Of a stretch of DNA of 64,000 nt, positions 1-8,304 are shown one piece after another. Both the position numbers and the translations under genes were made by a program. The notes below the pieces were generated by a model. It had not been told where the DNA came from. It saw only the letters and a list, made by a program, of their open reading frames with translations, and searched no databases. Source of the stretch: Paenibacillus taihuensis (GTDB lineage Bacteria > Bacillota > Bacilli > Paenibacillales > Paenibacillaceae); assembly GCF_003386535.1 (NCBI RefSeq), contig NZ_QTTN01000012.1, positions 103,223 through 167,222 of the forward strand, in the 5' to 3' direction. The stretch's first letter is position 1, and each line of letters opens with the position of its first letter.

Positions 1-2
1 AC

Positions 3-257
3 TCGCTGCAGGACGACGCGCTGATCGAGCGGAAGGCGAGCTTCTTGTTCGACCGCGGGGACCTTGCCGAAGCGAAGGCGATCCTGGATCGCCACGCATT
101 CGGCAAGGTGCATCAGCGGTACGACCGTACGCAGCTGTGGCAGCGCCTTGCGGCAGCGGCGGGCGAGCCGACCAGCGCGAGCGAGGACGTGCTCGCACAT
201 CTCGGCGAGGACGATCTTGCCGTCTACGGCGCATATCGCGTGTCGGAGCAGGAGTAA
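3..257 (+). CDS. 3' end of an unidentified protein (partial)
   Basis: The reading frame is open from the left edge of the window and ends at TAA 255-257, so only the last 84 residues are visible. A TTG at 45 could be read as a start, but the frame continues upstream with similar amino acid composition, so I treat it as internal. The tail is helical and charged, with an Ala/Leu-rich stretch (GDLAEAKAILDRH) and an acidic end (GEDDLAVYGAYR). This looks like the last helices of a TPR-like helical repeat protein. A DUF5107-type TPR protein is one guess, not a firm match. A strong terminator follows at 294-330. Function unknown. Confidence 0.55.
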   Translation, partial: SLQDDALIERKASFLFDRGDLAEAKAILDRHAFGKVHQRYDRTQLWQRLAAAAGEPTSASEDVLAHLGEDDLAVYGAYRVSEQE

Positions 258-293
258 GCGTGGCTGCCAGGCTTCTGCGCGGTTGAAATGAGT

Positions 294-330
294 AAAAGCG
301 TGCATTTCACAGCGAAATGCACGCTTTTTT
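294..330 (+). terminator. Rho-independent terminator after the first gene
   Basis: A perfect 15-bp stem (294-308 with 314-328) with a 5-nt loop runs straight into six T residues. The A-rich 5' arm could also let it work on the minus strand, although the inverted methyltransferase ends about 290 bp away. Confidence 0.9.
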
Positions 331-355
331 CATTGCAATCAGCGTTTCGCTGAAA

Positions 356-546
356 GGCTATAATGGAAAAATCCACTCATTTTTGCTGAAATCGGCCTTT
401 TTGCTTGGCTATATTGGAGTTTTCCATTCATTTTCTGCGGAATCGCCTATTTCGGGGCGTTTAGAGGTAAAAATGAGTGGATATTTCCAACATAGGCTGC
501 ATTTTTCTGCGACTGAACCGTTTCTTAGTGGAAATATCCAATATAG
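356..546. repeat. Intergenic repeat family A, locus 1 (four units)
   Basis: The 361-bp gap between the first gene (+) and the methyltransferase (-) holds four copies of a unit whose core is CTATAwTGG, a short A/T stretch, then TCCACTCATTTT. Units 1 and 2 (356-384 and 407-434) are direct and start 51 bp apart. Units 3 and 4 (469-496 and 526-546) are inverted. The TGGA...TCCA core can fold back on itself. The same arrangement recurs at 8009-8199 and 27782-27970. No gene is believable here; the short ORFs that cross it are translations of the repeat. Confidence 0.85.
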
Positions 547-618
547 AGAGGGGCGGGACTCCGAACTGTACACTTAGAGCCAAGTTCTGCAAGAGATGCG
601 CGCCTAAGCCTCTGCCCC

Positions 619-1430
619 CTACTTCACCGAACGCACCGCCAGCCACTGCGGCAATGCCGCAAGCGGATTCGACTTCCAATCACAATAGCTGTCCAGCTCG
701 GCCTGCGACGGCTGTTTCACATCGTCGTCCGATTCGTCTACCCAGAATGTACCGTCTACCGCGTACATTTCCTCCAGCCGCGCCAAGCTTAGGCCAGATG
801 AAACTATCGCATTCACAAAGTCCTGCACGCGCCATCTGTACCTCGGAACATCTCCGATGGGACCGGTCTTGTCGTAAGGCTTCACGACTTCAAGCGTGCC
901 AGCCTCCCCCGAGAAAGGACGCATGAACGGATGAACATCGAACATGACCGAATAACCGCCAGTCTTCAGAACACGGTGAATATTCCGGTACATCGCTTTC
1001 AAATCATGAAGCCACACGTGTACGCCGTTCGAGGTGTACACCAGGTCGTAGGCGTTGTCCGCACGCGGCCAAGCTGCATCGTATCGTCTACCACAAACTC
1101 AATATCCCAGCCATGCTTGCGAGCAATGGAGGAGCTGTTCGCAATTTGCTTTTCCGAGATATCGCATGAAGTGACCTGTGCGCCGAGAAGCTGAAAAGCA
1201 TACACCGCGTGATTGTCGCCGCTCGACGGGACGCAGACCCGCTTGCCCTGCAGATTAGGTAATGCTTCGCGAATGATTGCGTAGGTTGCGGGATGGAACG
1301 CGGATGCTGGATCGTCGATGATTTTGGCGATGGCTTCATCTGTCCGATAACGCAAGTACCAGGAATCGGCCCATTCGTTCCATTGGTCTTTAATGATGTG
1401 CCGCGAATTCGAATTGTCCATGCCGTGCAC
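619..1430 (-). pseudogene. Class I SAM-dependent methyltransferase, single frameshift
   Basis: Two overlapping minus-strand frames form one methyltransferase of about 270 residues. The N-terminal part (1430 to about 1055) starts MHGMDNSNSRH and has the SAM-binding region (VCVPSSGDNHAVY, then the acidic end of strand 2, TSCDISEKQ). The C-terminal part (about 1055 to 619) continues with NAYDLVYTSNGVHVW and the post-motif region HRVLKTGGYSVMFDVHPF. The frames join if one base is restored near 1053-1057, where VRTTPTTW should read approximately VRDNAYDLVY. GTG 1430 has AAGGAG seven bases upstream; the nearer ATG 1421 is an alternative. The substrate is unknown. The shift is either a real mutation or a sequencing error. 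If it is real, the product is cut short after the SAM-binding half. Confidence 0.8.
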
Positions 1431-1513
1431 TCCCTTACTCCTTGTATAACTCCACTATGCTACATTCGGAAATGATTGAATAGAAATATATGGAAGTCTC
1501 TCGCGCAGCAAGC

Positions 1514-1548
1514 TACAATAAAACTAACCCGTAAGTATGCAGTTACGG
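1514..1548 (+). promoter_or_regulatory. Possible -10 box and GTAA-N8-TTAC operator
   Basis: A TACAAT -10-like box (1514-1519) is followed by an inverted repeat CCGTAA (1529-1534) / TTACGG (1543-1548). It lies between the diverging methyltransferase and phosphotransferase genes, where an operator for a small regulator would be expected. No clear -35 box was found, and the repressor is not in the window. Confidence 0.3.
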
Positions 1549-1586
1549 ACGGGCCAGATTGACGGCTTCAAACCTATCTCTTACAT

Positions 1587-1688
1587 AAAGGAGTGATGAT
1601 GTTTGCATACGAACGAACATGACAATAGACCGTTGAGAGGTCGGGCAGTCTAACGGGCAGTCTAACTCCTCTCATAGGCAATGGGAGG
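1587..1688 (+). promoter_or_regulatory. Leader peptide and alternative hairpins (attenuator-like)
   Basis: AAAGGAG (1587-1593) precedes an 8-codon ORF, MMFAYERT (1596-1622). Downstream, TGAGAGG (1634-1640) can pair with CCTCTCA (1668-1674). The same CCTCTC can instead pair with GGGAGG (1683-1688), which lies in front of ATG 1702/1705 of the next gene. A twin repeat GGGCAGTCTAAC (1643-1654, 1655-1666) fills the loop. A leader ORF followed by mutually exclusive hairpins is the layout of translational attenuators upstream of erm and cat genes. Whether it works is inference. Confidence 0.35.
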
Positions 1689-2733
1689 CCGACAGGCGAC
1701 GATGATGTTACTTGTAAATATGTGGCTTGGAACAGTAGATGACACGCCTGCTGGACAGCTTGTTCTGAATTGGGAGCACGAAGCGAATTCGCTAAAGTTC
1801 TGGAGAGCTAGCAGCAATTTTGTATACCGCTTTGAAGCAGACGGGGGCAAGCCGTTCTGGCTTCGGTTTGTTCACGAGGCTGATAATTCGATCGCGAATA
1901 TACATGCAGAGCTCCACTATATCATCTACTTAATAGAGCGGGGATATGCTGCGGCCCCGCCGGTCCCATCCTTGAATGGTCGGCTCATCGAGACGATAGA
2001 GACGGAGCAGGGACGCTATTACGGTGTTGTGTTTGAACAAGCCGAAGGGAACCGTGTGCAGGCTGACCGGATGACAGAGGATCAGCTTCAGCGATGGGGC
2101 CAATCGTTGGCACAGCTGCATCTGCATGCAGCTGACTATGAAGTGTCTGCCGATCTGACGGCACGGCGAAGCTGGGAAGATACACTCCGCTTCATCTCCG
2201 AAGTGCTGGAGCGTCATCCGAACGAGGATGCAGCCATCGCCGCGTGCAGGCGCGTGGAGCAATGGCTCCGCAGTCTGCCGAATGGAGCGGAGCATGCGGG
2301 AATAATCCATTATGATTTCCAGCTCGATAATGTGTTCGATAGAGCTCAAGCGGAGGCTGACGCTGCTTCAACCCGTGCATCATTCGGTGCACCATTCAGT
2401 GTCATCGACTTCGATGATGCGATGTACCACTGGTACACCATGGACATTGCAGCTGCTCTCGCTGATTTGGACGACCTCGAAGAAGCTCAAGCTGCCAGCG
2501 CTCGAGCGCTATTTTTGCAAGGGTACGCATCAATAAGATCACTCAATGATCACCACATCGATGAGCTTCACCATCAGCTGCCATTATTCAGACGATTCTC
2601 CCGGCTCTACTCTTACGCCAGACTCTTGAGATGCATCGAAGGGCTCGAGCTGGATGGGGCACCGGAATGGCTGATCGGACTTCATCGGAAGGTGCTGACG
2701 TGGTGCGGCGGAATGCGTGAAGAATTTAGTTGA
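1681..2733 (+). CDS. Aminoglycoside phosphotransferase/choline kinase family protein
   Basis: Soluble kinase of the APH fold, 350 residues. The lower lobe shows the catalytic loop IIHYDFQLDN (the family pattern is HxDxxxxN) and the metal-binding VIDFDD, both in the expected places around residues 205-240. The N-terminal lobe is a beta-rich nucleotide-binding half (VYRFEADGGKPFWLRF). Members phosphorylate aminoglycosides, macrolides, homoserine, choline or other small alcohols; the sequence does not show which. The start is uncertain. ATG 1681 has no good ribosome site, ATG 1702/1705 follows GGGAGG at a long 13-nt spacing, and ATG 1720 is also possible. A stop at 1675 rules out longer forms. 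The possible attenuator upstream suggests induction by a ribosome-targeting compound, which would fit a resistance kinase but is not proven. Confidence 0.8.
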   Translation: MGGRQATMMLLVNMWLGTVDDTPAGQLVLNWEHEANSLKFWRASSNFVYRFEADGGKPFWLRFVHEADNSIANIHAELHYIIYLIERGYAAAPPVPSLNGRLIETIETEQGRYYGVVFEQAEGNRVQADRMTEDQLQRWGQSLAQLHLHAADYEVSADLTARRSWEDTLRFISEVLERHPNEDAAIAACRRVEQWLRSLPNGAEHAGIIHYDFQLDNVFDRAQAEADAASTRASFGAPFSVIDFDDAMYHWYTMDIAAALADLDDLEEAQAASARALFLQGYASIRSLNDHHIDELHHQLPLFRRFSRLYSYARLLRCIEGLELDGAPEWLIGLHRKVLTWCGGMREEFS

Positions 2734-2757
2734 AACATTATAATCTAGTCTTTCAGG

Positions 2758-2786
2758 CTCTCGACGCTTATTGTCGAGGGTTTTTA
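2758..2786 (+). terminator. Rho-independent terminator
   Basis: CTCGAC (2760-2765) pairs with GTCGAG (2773-2778), extended by a wobble and a C-G pair, and is followed by TTTTT. It ends the phosphotransferase transcript. Confidence 0.85.
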
Positions 2787-2848
2787 TTATGCTAATGCGA
2801 CACTGGTAAAAAGAACTATAAGCTTCTTACAACCGATAAATGGTATAC

Positions 2849-2878
2849 TTGACAGGAAAACGGATGATAGACTATTTT
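2849..2878 (+). promoter_or_regulatory. Sigma-A-type promoter of the PAS histidine kinase gene
   Basis: A perfect TTGACA (2849-2854), an 18-bp spacer and TATTTT (2873-2878) lie 26 bp before the kinase start codon. Confidence 0.55.
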
Positions 2879-2904
2879 TCGAAGCAGAGGTAGAACGTAT
2901 AATT

Positions 2905-4509
2905 ATGCATAATAAGCCAAATGCGAAACAACCCAATACGGCGCTCCGAATTGCGCTCTCTTATGTCATCATCGGAAGCATCTGGATTGTACTGTCTGAT
3001 GAGATTATGGAGCTGCTGCATATTTCGAATTTGATACGGATCCATACCTCCAAAGGGATTTTCTATGTATTCATAACTGCTTTTATACTATATTTCTGGG
3101 TCAAACGGGCGAAGAAGGATTTAACCGAGAGTGAGGAGCGGTACCGCATTCTTGTGGAGCATCTGCCTGAGCCGATCGTGGTTTATTGTGAAGAGGCAAT
3201 TGTATTTATTAATCCAGCCGGGGCAAAAGTATTCGGAGCCGCGAATGTGCAGCACATGATTGGCACGCCGATTGCCCGACTCGTCCAAAATGATTTCAAG
3301 CTGCTTTTTTCCACACAGCATGGCGTTCCGAGCGAGCATATTTTCCAGCGTGTGGATGGACAAGCGATTGACGTAGAAGTGACTTGCGTACCGATTGCGT
3401 ACATGGGCAAACCGGCTATGCAGCTGCTATGCCGCGATATTACGGAACGTAAGCGGAATGAGCGCAAGCTGGCGGAGAATGAGCAGGCGATCAAGTCGCT
3501 CGTGGATCACAATCCGGATGCGATCTTCTCGCTTGATCTAAGTGCTCACATGGTCAGTGCGAACCCGGCGATCGTGAGGATTGTCGGTTATCAGCTGGAC
3601 GAGCTGCTGGGTCAATCCTTCTGCCAATTTATTAATGAACCGGACCGAAAGCCAGCTAAAGTTGTATTTGACCAGTCGCTCCAAGGGGAATCGCAAAGCA
3701 TCGAAATTAAGATTCTCCACAAGGATGGGTCCCACATCAGCGTGAACTTGAAGATGGTTCCGATCATTGTCAGCGGTCAAGTGATAGGCGTCTATGGTAT
3801 TGCCAAAGATATAACCGAGCTCAAGCGGACGGCAGAGCTGCTGCTGAAATCCGAGAAGCTGTCTGTCGTTGGGCAGCTGGCCGCAGGTGTAGCGCATGAA
3901 ATTCGGAATCCATTGACGTCCTTGCGGGGCTTCGTGCAGCTGTACAGCAAGAAGATCGATCATGCGTATTACGAGATCATGCTCTCGGAGCTCGACCGGA
4001 TTAACGATATTGTCAGCGAGTTTCTCGTTATTGCGAAGCCGCAGGCGGTTGTTTTTGAAATGAACGATATACGCAAAATGCTGGACGATGTAATCGCGCT
4101 CCTCGACACGGAAGCGATTTTGAGAGACGTGCAGATTAAGGCCGAGCTTGCGCCGGACATTCCGCTCGTCTACTGCCAGCAGAATCAACTGAAGCAGGTA
4201 TTCATCAATGTGCTCAAAAATGCGATTGAATCGATGGTAAGCGGCGGCGAGATTATCATTCAGATGCAAGCCAACGAGCAGCAGGTTGTGGTTCGGATTA
4301 AGGATCAAGGCTGCGGCATTCATGAAGATCGGCTGGCGATGGTTGGCGAACCGTTCTATACGACGAAGGAGAAAGGAACTGGCCTGGGCTTAATGGTCTG
4401 CCACCAGATCATGGAAGCTCACTCAGGCAGCCTGCGGATTGAGAGCGCGGTCGGCGTTGGCACGACGGTTGAATTGATTTTGCCGGTTAAATATATCCCG
4501 GCAGCATAA
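2905..4509 (+). CDS. Orphan PAS-domain sensor histidine kinase (sporulation-kinase type)
   Basis: Membrane-bound histidine kinase, 534 residues. Two N-terminal membrane helices (about residues 13-30 and 46-64) enclose only a short loop, so sensing is probably cytoplasmic or within the membrane. Two PAS domains follow (about 75-190 and 195-310, the second ending GVYGIAKDITELKR). The HisKA domain has phospho-acceptor H331 in VAHEIRNPL. The ATPase domain has the N box (NVLKNAIESM), G1 (KDQGCGI) and G2 (GTGLGLMVCHQ) motifs. This build is that of the B. subtilis phosphorelay kinases KinA-KinE. No response regulator gene is adjacent, as is usual for kinases that feed Spo0F. The gene has its own promoter and a terminator on each side, so it is probably monocistronic. 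The phosphorelay role is inferred from architecture. Confidence 0.88.
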   Translation: MHNKPNAKQPNTALRIALSYVIIGSIWIVLSDEIMELLHISNLIRIHTSKGIFYVFITAFILYFWVKRAKKDLTESEERYRILVEHLPEPIVVYCEEAIVFINPAGAKVFGAANVQHMIGTPIARLVQNDFKLLFSTQHGVPSEHIFQRVDGQAIDVEVTCVPIAYMGKPAMQLLCRDITERKRNERKLAENEQAIKSLVDHNPDAIFSLDLSAHMVSANPAIVRIVGYQLDELLGQSFCQFINEPDRKPAKVVFDQSLQGESQSIEIKILHKDGSHISVNLKMVPIIVSGQVIGVYGIAKDITELKRTAELLLKSEKLSVVGQLAAGVAHEIRNPLTSLRGFVQLYSKKIDHAYYEIMLSELDRINDIVSEFLVIAKPQAVVFEMNDIRKMLDDVIALLDTEAILRDVQIKAELAPDIPLVYCQQNQLKQVFINVLKNAIESMVSGGEIIIQMQANEQQVVVRIKDQGCGIHEDRLAMVGEPFYTTKEKGTGLGLMVCHQIMEAHSGSLRIESAVGVGTTVELILPVKYIPAA

Positions 4510-4523
4510 TGGATCGAAGAAGG

Positions 4524-4556
4524 GGCTCCGGACACCACGTCCGGGGCCTTATTTGC
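4524..4556 (+). terminator. Rho-independent terminator
   Basis: A 10-bp GC-rich stem (4524-4533 with 4539-4548) is followed by TTATTT. It ends the kinase transcript. Confidence 0.85.
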
Positions 4557-4628
4557 ATGTCCGGCAACATGACCCTCGCGCCGAAAGCATACAGATAACA
4601 AACAAGGATAGCTTCGGAGGCGATCGGT

Positions 4629-7600
4629 ATGAGCGAAGAGGTCAGTCGATATGTGCCGGTGCATCACATTCGTTTTGTCACGGCTTCCGCGTTGTTTGAC
4701 GGTCATGATGCTTCGATTACCATTATGAGACGGATATTGCAAGCGAGCGGCGCGGAGGTCATCCATCTGGGACATAACAGGTCGGTGCACCAAATTGTCC
4801 GCACAGCCATTCAAGAGGATGTGCAAGGAATAGCGGTATCGTCGTATCAAGGTGGGCATGTCGCATTTTTCAAATACATGCTGGACCTGCTGCGCGAGCA
4901 AGGCGCTGGTCATATCCGCATCTTCGGAGGCGGCGGGGGCGTAATTATCCCGTCTGAGATGGATGAGCTGCATCAATATGGCGTTAGTCGGATATTCTCC
5001 CCCGAAGATGGGCGGAAGCTTGGCCTGCAAGGGATGATTAATGTGATGCTGCAGGCGTGCGATTTCAGTACGGTTGCGGATTTCGAGAGCAAGCCGGAGG
5101 CGCTCGCAGCGAAAAATGACAGCATGACGGCGAAGTTTATGACGCTGGCCGAGCTGAAGATAGAGCCTTCGACGACGCGCGAGGAGAAGGCGCGGCTTGA
5201 TGCGCTGTTCGCCGAAGTCGGCAAGCTGGCTGCACCGGCCGGGGGCGGTGGAACATCGGCACCAGTACCGACGTTGGCCCCGGTGCTCGGCATCACCGGA
5301 ACTGGCGGCGCCGGCAAAAGCTCGCTCACCGACGAGCTTGTCCACCGCTGCCTGCAGCATTATCCGGAGCGGCGGATTGCCGTGCTGTCCGTGGACCCGA
5401 CCAAGCAGAAGACAGGCGGCGCGCTGCTCGGCGACCGCATCCGGATGAACGCGGTATACGCCGACCGCGTCTTCATGCGCTCGTTCGCGACGCGCGGCTC
5501 GCGCTCGGAGCTGTCGAGCGCGCTTGCCGATTCCATTGCCGCGGCGAGGGCGGCAGGCTATGAGCTCATCATTGTCGAGACGAGCGGCATCGGGCAGGCG
5601 GATAATCAGATTACCGCCGTTGCCGACTTCTCCGTCTATGTGATGACGAGCGAGTATGGCGCGCCGAGCCAATTGGAGAAGATCGAGATGATCGATTACG
5701 GCGATCTGTTCGTCATCAATAAATTCGACCGTCGCGGCTCCGAGGACGCGCTGCGCGACGTGAAGAAGCAAGTGCAGCGCAGCCGCGTACAGTTCGACCG
5801 CGACTGGCAGGATATGCCGGTGTACGGCACGACCGCGAGCCAGTTCAACGACACCGGCATGAACCGGTTCTTCGCCGCGCTCATTGCGAAGCTGAATGAG
5901 CAGTGCGGCCTAGGCTGGGCGCCGCCGGCGGCCTTGGTGCAAGCAGGGCAAGAATCTTCGGTCAAGCGGACGATCATTCCCGATGACCGAAGCGGATATT
6001 TGAGCGAAATTGCCGCTGCGGTGCGGCAATATCGGCGGCTCGGGGAGGAGCAGGCGGATGCAGCCGCAGCCTGCTACCGCATTGAAGGCGCCATCGAGGC
6101 GGCGCGCCAACAAGGGCAGCACGGTGATGGGGCCGTACTGTCTGCGCTCGAGCAGCTCAAAGATACGTATGCGAGTAAGCTGAGCGCGTATACACGGAAG
6201 CTGCAGACGGACTGGGCAGCTGTGTCGCAGGCATACCGTGAGCGGACTTACACAGCGTACGTTAGAGGCAAACCGATCGTGACGGAGCTCTATTCGCGAA
6301 GCCTCTCTGGTCTCGACATCCCGCGAATCGCGCTGCCTGCGTACCGCGATTATGGGGATATTATTAGCTGGATGTACAAGGAAAATGTACCTGGCCAGTT
6401 TCCTTTTACAGCGGGCGTCTTCCCGTTTAAGCGGAAGGAAGAGGACCCGAAGCGGCAGTTTGCCGGAGAAGGAACGCCGGAGCGGACGAACCGCAGGTTT
6501 CATTACTTGTCCAAGGATGACACGGCGAAGCGGCTCAGCACGGCGTTCGACTCCGTGACGCTGTATGGCGAAGACCCGGCCTACCGCCCCGATATCTATG
6601 GCAAAATCGGCGAGAGCGGCGTCAGCATCTGCACTCTCGACGATATGCGGAAGCTCTATGCCGGCTTCGATCTATGCCATCCGTCGACGTCGGTATCGAT
6701 GACGATTAACGGTCCGGCGCCGATCATACTGGCGATGTTTCTGAATACGGCGATTGAGCAGCAGACGGAAGCCGCCGCCGCGAAGCTCGGCAGGGCGCTT
6801 ACGGAGGAGGAGCTCGCGCAGATTCGGCGGGAGACACTGCATAACGTTCGCGGCACGGTGCAGGCGGATATGCTGAAGGAAGATCAGGGGCAGAACACCT
6901 GCCTCTTCTCGATGCCGTTCGCGCTGCAGATGATGGGCGATATTCAGCAATATTTTATTGATCATCGTATTCGCAACTACTACTCGGTCTCGATCTCCGG
7001 CTACCATATCGCCGAGGCGGGGGCGAACCCGATTACGCAGCTTGCTTTTACGCTCGCGAATGGCTTCACGTATGTGGAATATTACTTGGGCAGAGGGATG
7101 TCCATTAATGATATCGCGCCGAACCTGTCGTTCTTCTTCAGCAACGGGCTCGATCCCGAGTATTCCGTTATTGGGCGTGTGGCGCGGCGTATCTGGGCGG
7201 TTGTGATGCGGGACAAATACGGTGCTGACGAGCGCAGTCAGAACCTGAAGTACCATATCCAGACGTCGGGCCGTTCACTGCACGCGCAGGAGGTAGACTT
7301 CAACGATATCCGCACGTCGATGCAGGCGCTGATGGCGATTATGGACAATTGCAACTCGCTCCATACGAACTCGTACGACGAAGCGGTGACGACGCCGTCC
7401 GAAGAAGCGGTCCGCCGGGCGATGGCGATTCAGCTCATCATCAACAAGGAACTCGGACTGATGCGATGCGAGAACTTGCTGCAAGGCTCGTTCCTCATCG
7501 AGCAGCTGACCGATCTCGTGGAGGAGGCAGTGCTGCTTGAGTTTGAGCGTCTTCATGTGCGGGGCGGTGTGCTTGGAGCGATGGAGTCACAGTATCAGCG

Positions 7601-7952
7601 GGGCAAAATCCAGGATGAATCCATGGTCTACGAGATGAAAAAGCATAGCGGCGAGCTGCCGATTATCGGCGTCAATACGTTTCTGAATCCGCATCCATCG
7701 CAGGAAGAAGCGATGGAACTGCAGCTGACGAGAGCGACAAAGGAAGAGAAGGAGCAGCAGATCGCGAACCTGCGAGCATTCCAGGAGCGGCATAAGGGTA
7801 AGGCGCTCAAGGCCTTGAAGCAGCTGCAGCAAACGGCAGTTAGCGGCGGCAATTTGTTTGCGGAGCTGATGGAGACGGTGAAGGTCGCTAGCCTCGGGCA
7901 GATCACGAATGCGCTGTACGAGGTAGGCGGGCAGTATCGGCGGAATATTTGA
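4629..7952 (+). CDS. icmF: Fused isobutyryl-CoA mutase IcmF
   Basis: Adenosylcobalamin-dependent acyl-CoA mutase with a built-in G-protein chaperone, 1107 residues, near the usual length for IcmF. Order: a B12-binding domain (residues about 10-140, with LFDGHDASI, whose His is the lower cobalt ligand), a linker, a MeaI-type GTPase (Walker [10 protein letters not shown] near 223-231, base-specificity NKFD near 364), then the large TIM-barrel substrate domain (about 560-1100). The family interconverts isobutyryl-CoA and n-butyryl-CoA, and some members also act on isovaleryl/pivalyl-CoA. The GTPase loads and protects the cofactor. The start ATG has GGAGG about eight bases upstream. It stands alone between terminators, with no beta-oxidation or B12 genes beside it. 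Likely roles are valine or branched-chain fatty acid metabolism. Substrate range cannot be read from sequence. Confidence 0.95.
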   Translation: MSEEVSRYVPVHHIRFVTASALFDGHDASITIMRRILQASGAEVIHLGHNRSVHQIVRTAIQEDVQGIAVSSYQGGHVAFFKYMLDLLREQGAGHIRIFGGGGGVIIPSEMDELHQYGVSRIFSPEDGRKLGLQGMINVMLQACDFSTVADFESKPEALAAKNDSMTAKFMTLAELKIEPSTTREEKARLDALFAEVGKLAAPAGGGGTSAPVPTLAPVLGITGTGGAGKSSLTDELVHRCLQHYPERRIAVLSVDPTKQKTGGALLGDRIRMNAVYADRVFMRSFATRGSRSELSSALADSIAAARAAGYELIIVETSGIGQADNQITAVADFSVYVMTSEYGAPSQLEKIEMIDYGDLFVINKFDRRGSEDALRDVKKQVQRSRVQFDRDWQDMPVYGTTASQFNDTGMNRFFAALIAKLNEQCGLGWAPPAALVQAGQESSVKRTIIPDDRSGYLSEIAAAVRQYRRLGEEQADAAAACYRIEGAIEAARQQGQHGDGAVLSALEQLKDTYASKLSAYTRKLQTDWAAVSQAYRERTYTAYVRGKPIVTELYSRSLSGLDIPRIALPAYRDYGDIISWMYKENVPGQFPFTAGVFPFKRKEEDPKRQFAGEGTPERTNRRFHYLSKDDTAKRLSTAFDSVTLYGEDPAYRPDIYGKIGESGVSICTLDDMRKLYAGFDLCHPSTSVSMTINGPAPIILAMFLNTAIEQQTEAAAAKLGRALTEEELAQIRRETLHNVRGTVQADMLKEDQGQNTCLFSMPFALQMMGDIQQYFIDHRIRNYYSVSISGYHIAEAGANPITQLAFTLANGFTYVEYYLGRGMSINDIAPNLSFFFSNGLDPEYSVIGRVARRIWAVVMRDKYGADERSQNLKYHIQTSGRSLHAQEVDFNDIRTSMQALMAIMDNCNSLHTNSYDEAVTTPSEEAVRRAMAIQLIINKELGLMRCENLLQGSFLIEQLTDLVEEAVLLEFERLHVRGGVLGAMESQYQRGKIQDESMVYEMKKHSGELPIIGVNTFLNPHPSQEEAMELQLTRATKEEKEQQIANLRAFQERHKGKALKALKQLQQTAVSGGNLFAELMETVKVASLGQITNALYEVGGQYRRNI

Positions 7953-7959
7953 TTGATGC

Positions 7960-7993
7960 GAAATACCCTCTCCCGAACGGGAGAGGGTATTTC
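7960..7993. terminator. Strong bidirectional terminator after icmF
   Basis: A perfect 15-bp stem (7960-7974 with 7979-7993) and GAAC loop. T-rich sequence follows on the plus side. The A/T-rich outer arms could let it stop minus-strand reads as well. Confidence 0.88.
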
Positions 7994-8008
7994 GTATTTT
8001 GCTTTTTT

Positions 8009-8199
8009 CTATAATGGATTTATCCACTCATTTTGCCCATAAACGACCGTTTTTGATAGCTATAATGGATTTATCCACTCATTTTCAGCAGAATGGGCCG
8101 AAAATGCTTGTTTCGCGCGTCAATGAGTGGATTTTTCCATCATAGCCTGCCCAAACGGGGCATTTAGCCACTTTCCGTAGGATAAATCCACCATAGCCT
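8009..8199. repeat. Intergenic repeat family A, locus 2 (four units)
   Basis: This is the cleanest copy of the family. Units 1 and 2 (8009-8034 and 8060-8085) are identical across CTATAATGG, ATTTA and TCCACTCATTTT, and start 51 bp apart. Inverted units follow at 8122-8147 and 8178-8199. The locus sits between icmF (+) and a chemoreceptor gene (-), so again between converging genes. Apart from this array, the icmF terminator and the 11-bp tandem repeat beside it, the 352-bp gap holds nothing. Confidence 0.88.
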
Positions 8200-8209
8200 G
8201 GCGCCAGTC

Positions 8210-8286
8210 CGCACACCCGCCTCACACCCGCCTCACACCCGCCTCACACCCGCCTCACACCCGCCTCACACCCGCCTCACACCCGC
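8210..8286. repeat. 11-bp tandem repeat, seven copies
   Basis: The unit CTCACACCCGC is repeated exactly six times from 8221 to 8286, preceded by one variant copy (8210-8220). It is C-rich on the plus strand and lies about 20 bp past the 3' end of the chemoreceptor gene. It is a likely site for copy-number change between strains. Confidence 0.95.
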
Positions 8287-8304
8287 CTCATAAACAGGCT
8301 AGAC

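Noticed and set aside
317..926. Short ORFs through repeat family A.
   Set aside because: They translate the repeat and the antisense of the methyltransferase; no ribosome sites.
4419..5771. Long minus-strand ORF (450 codons) antisense to icmF.
   Set aside because: It is a shadow of a high-GC coding gene in the opposite frame. It has no ribosome site and is Arg/His-rich.
8009..8085. TTATCCACT in family A looks like a DnaA box (TTATCCACA).
   Set aside because: One mismatch in each copy, no dnaA/dnaN gene or AT-rich unwinding region nearby, and several units differ inside the nonamer. Regular spacing is shared with family B, which lacks the motif.
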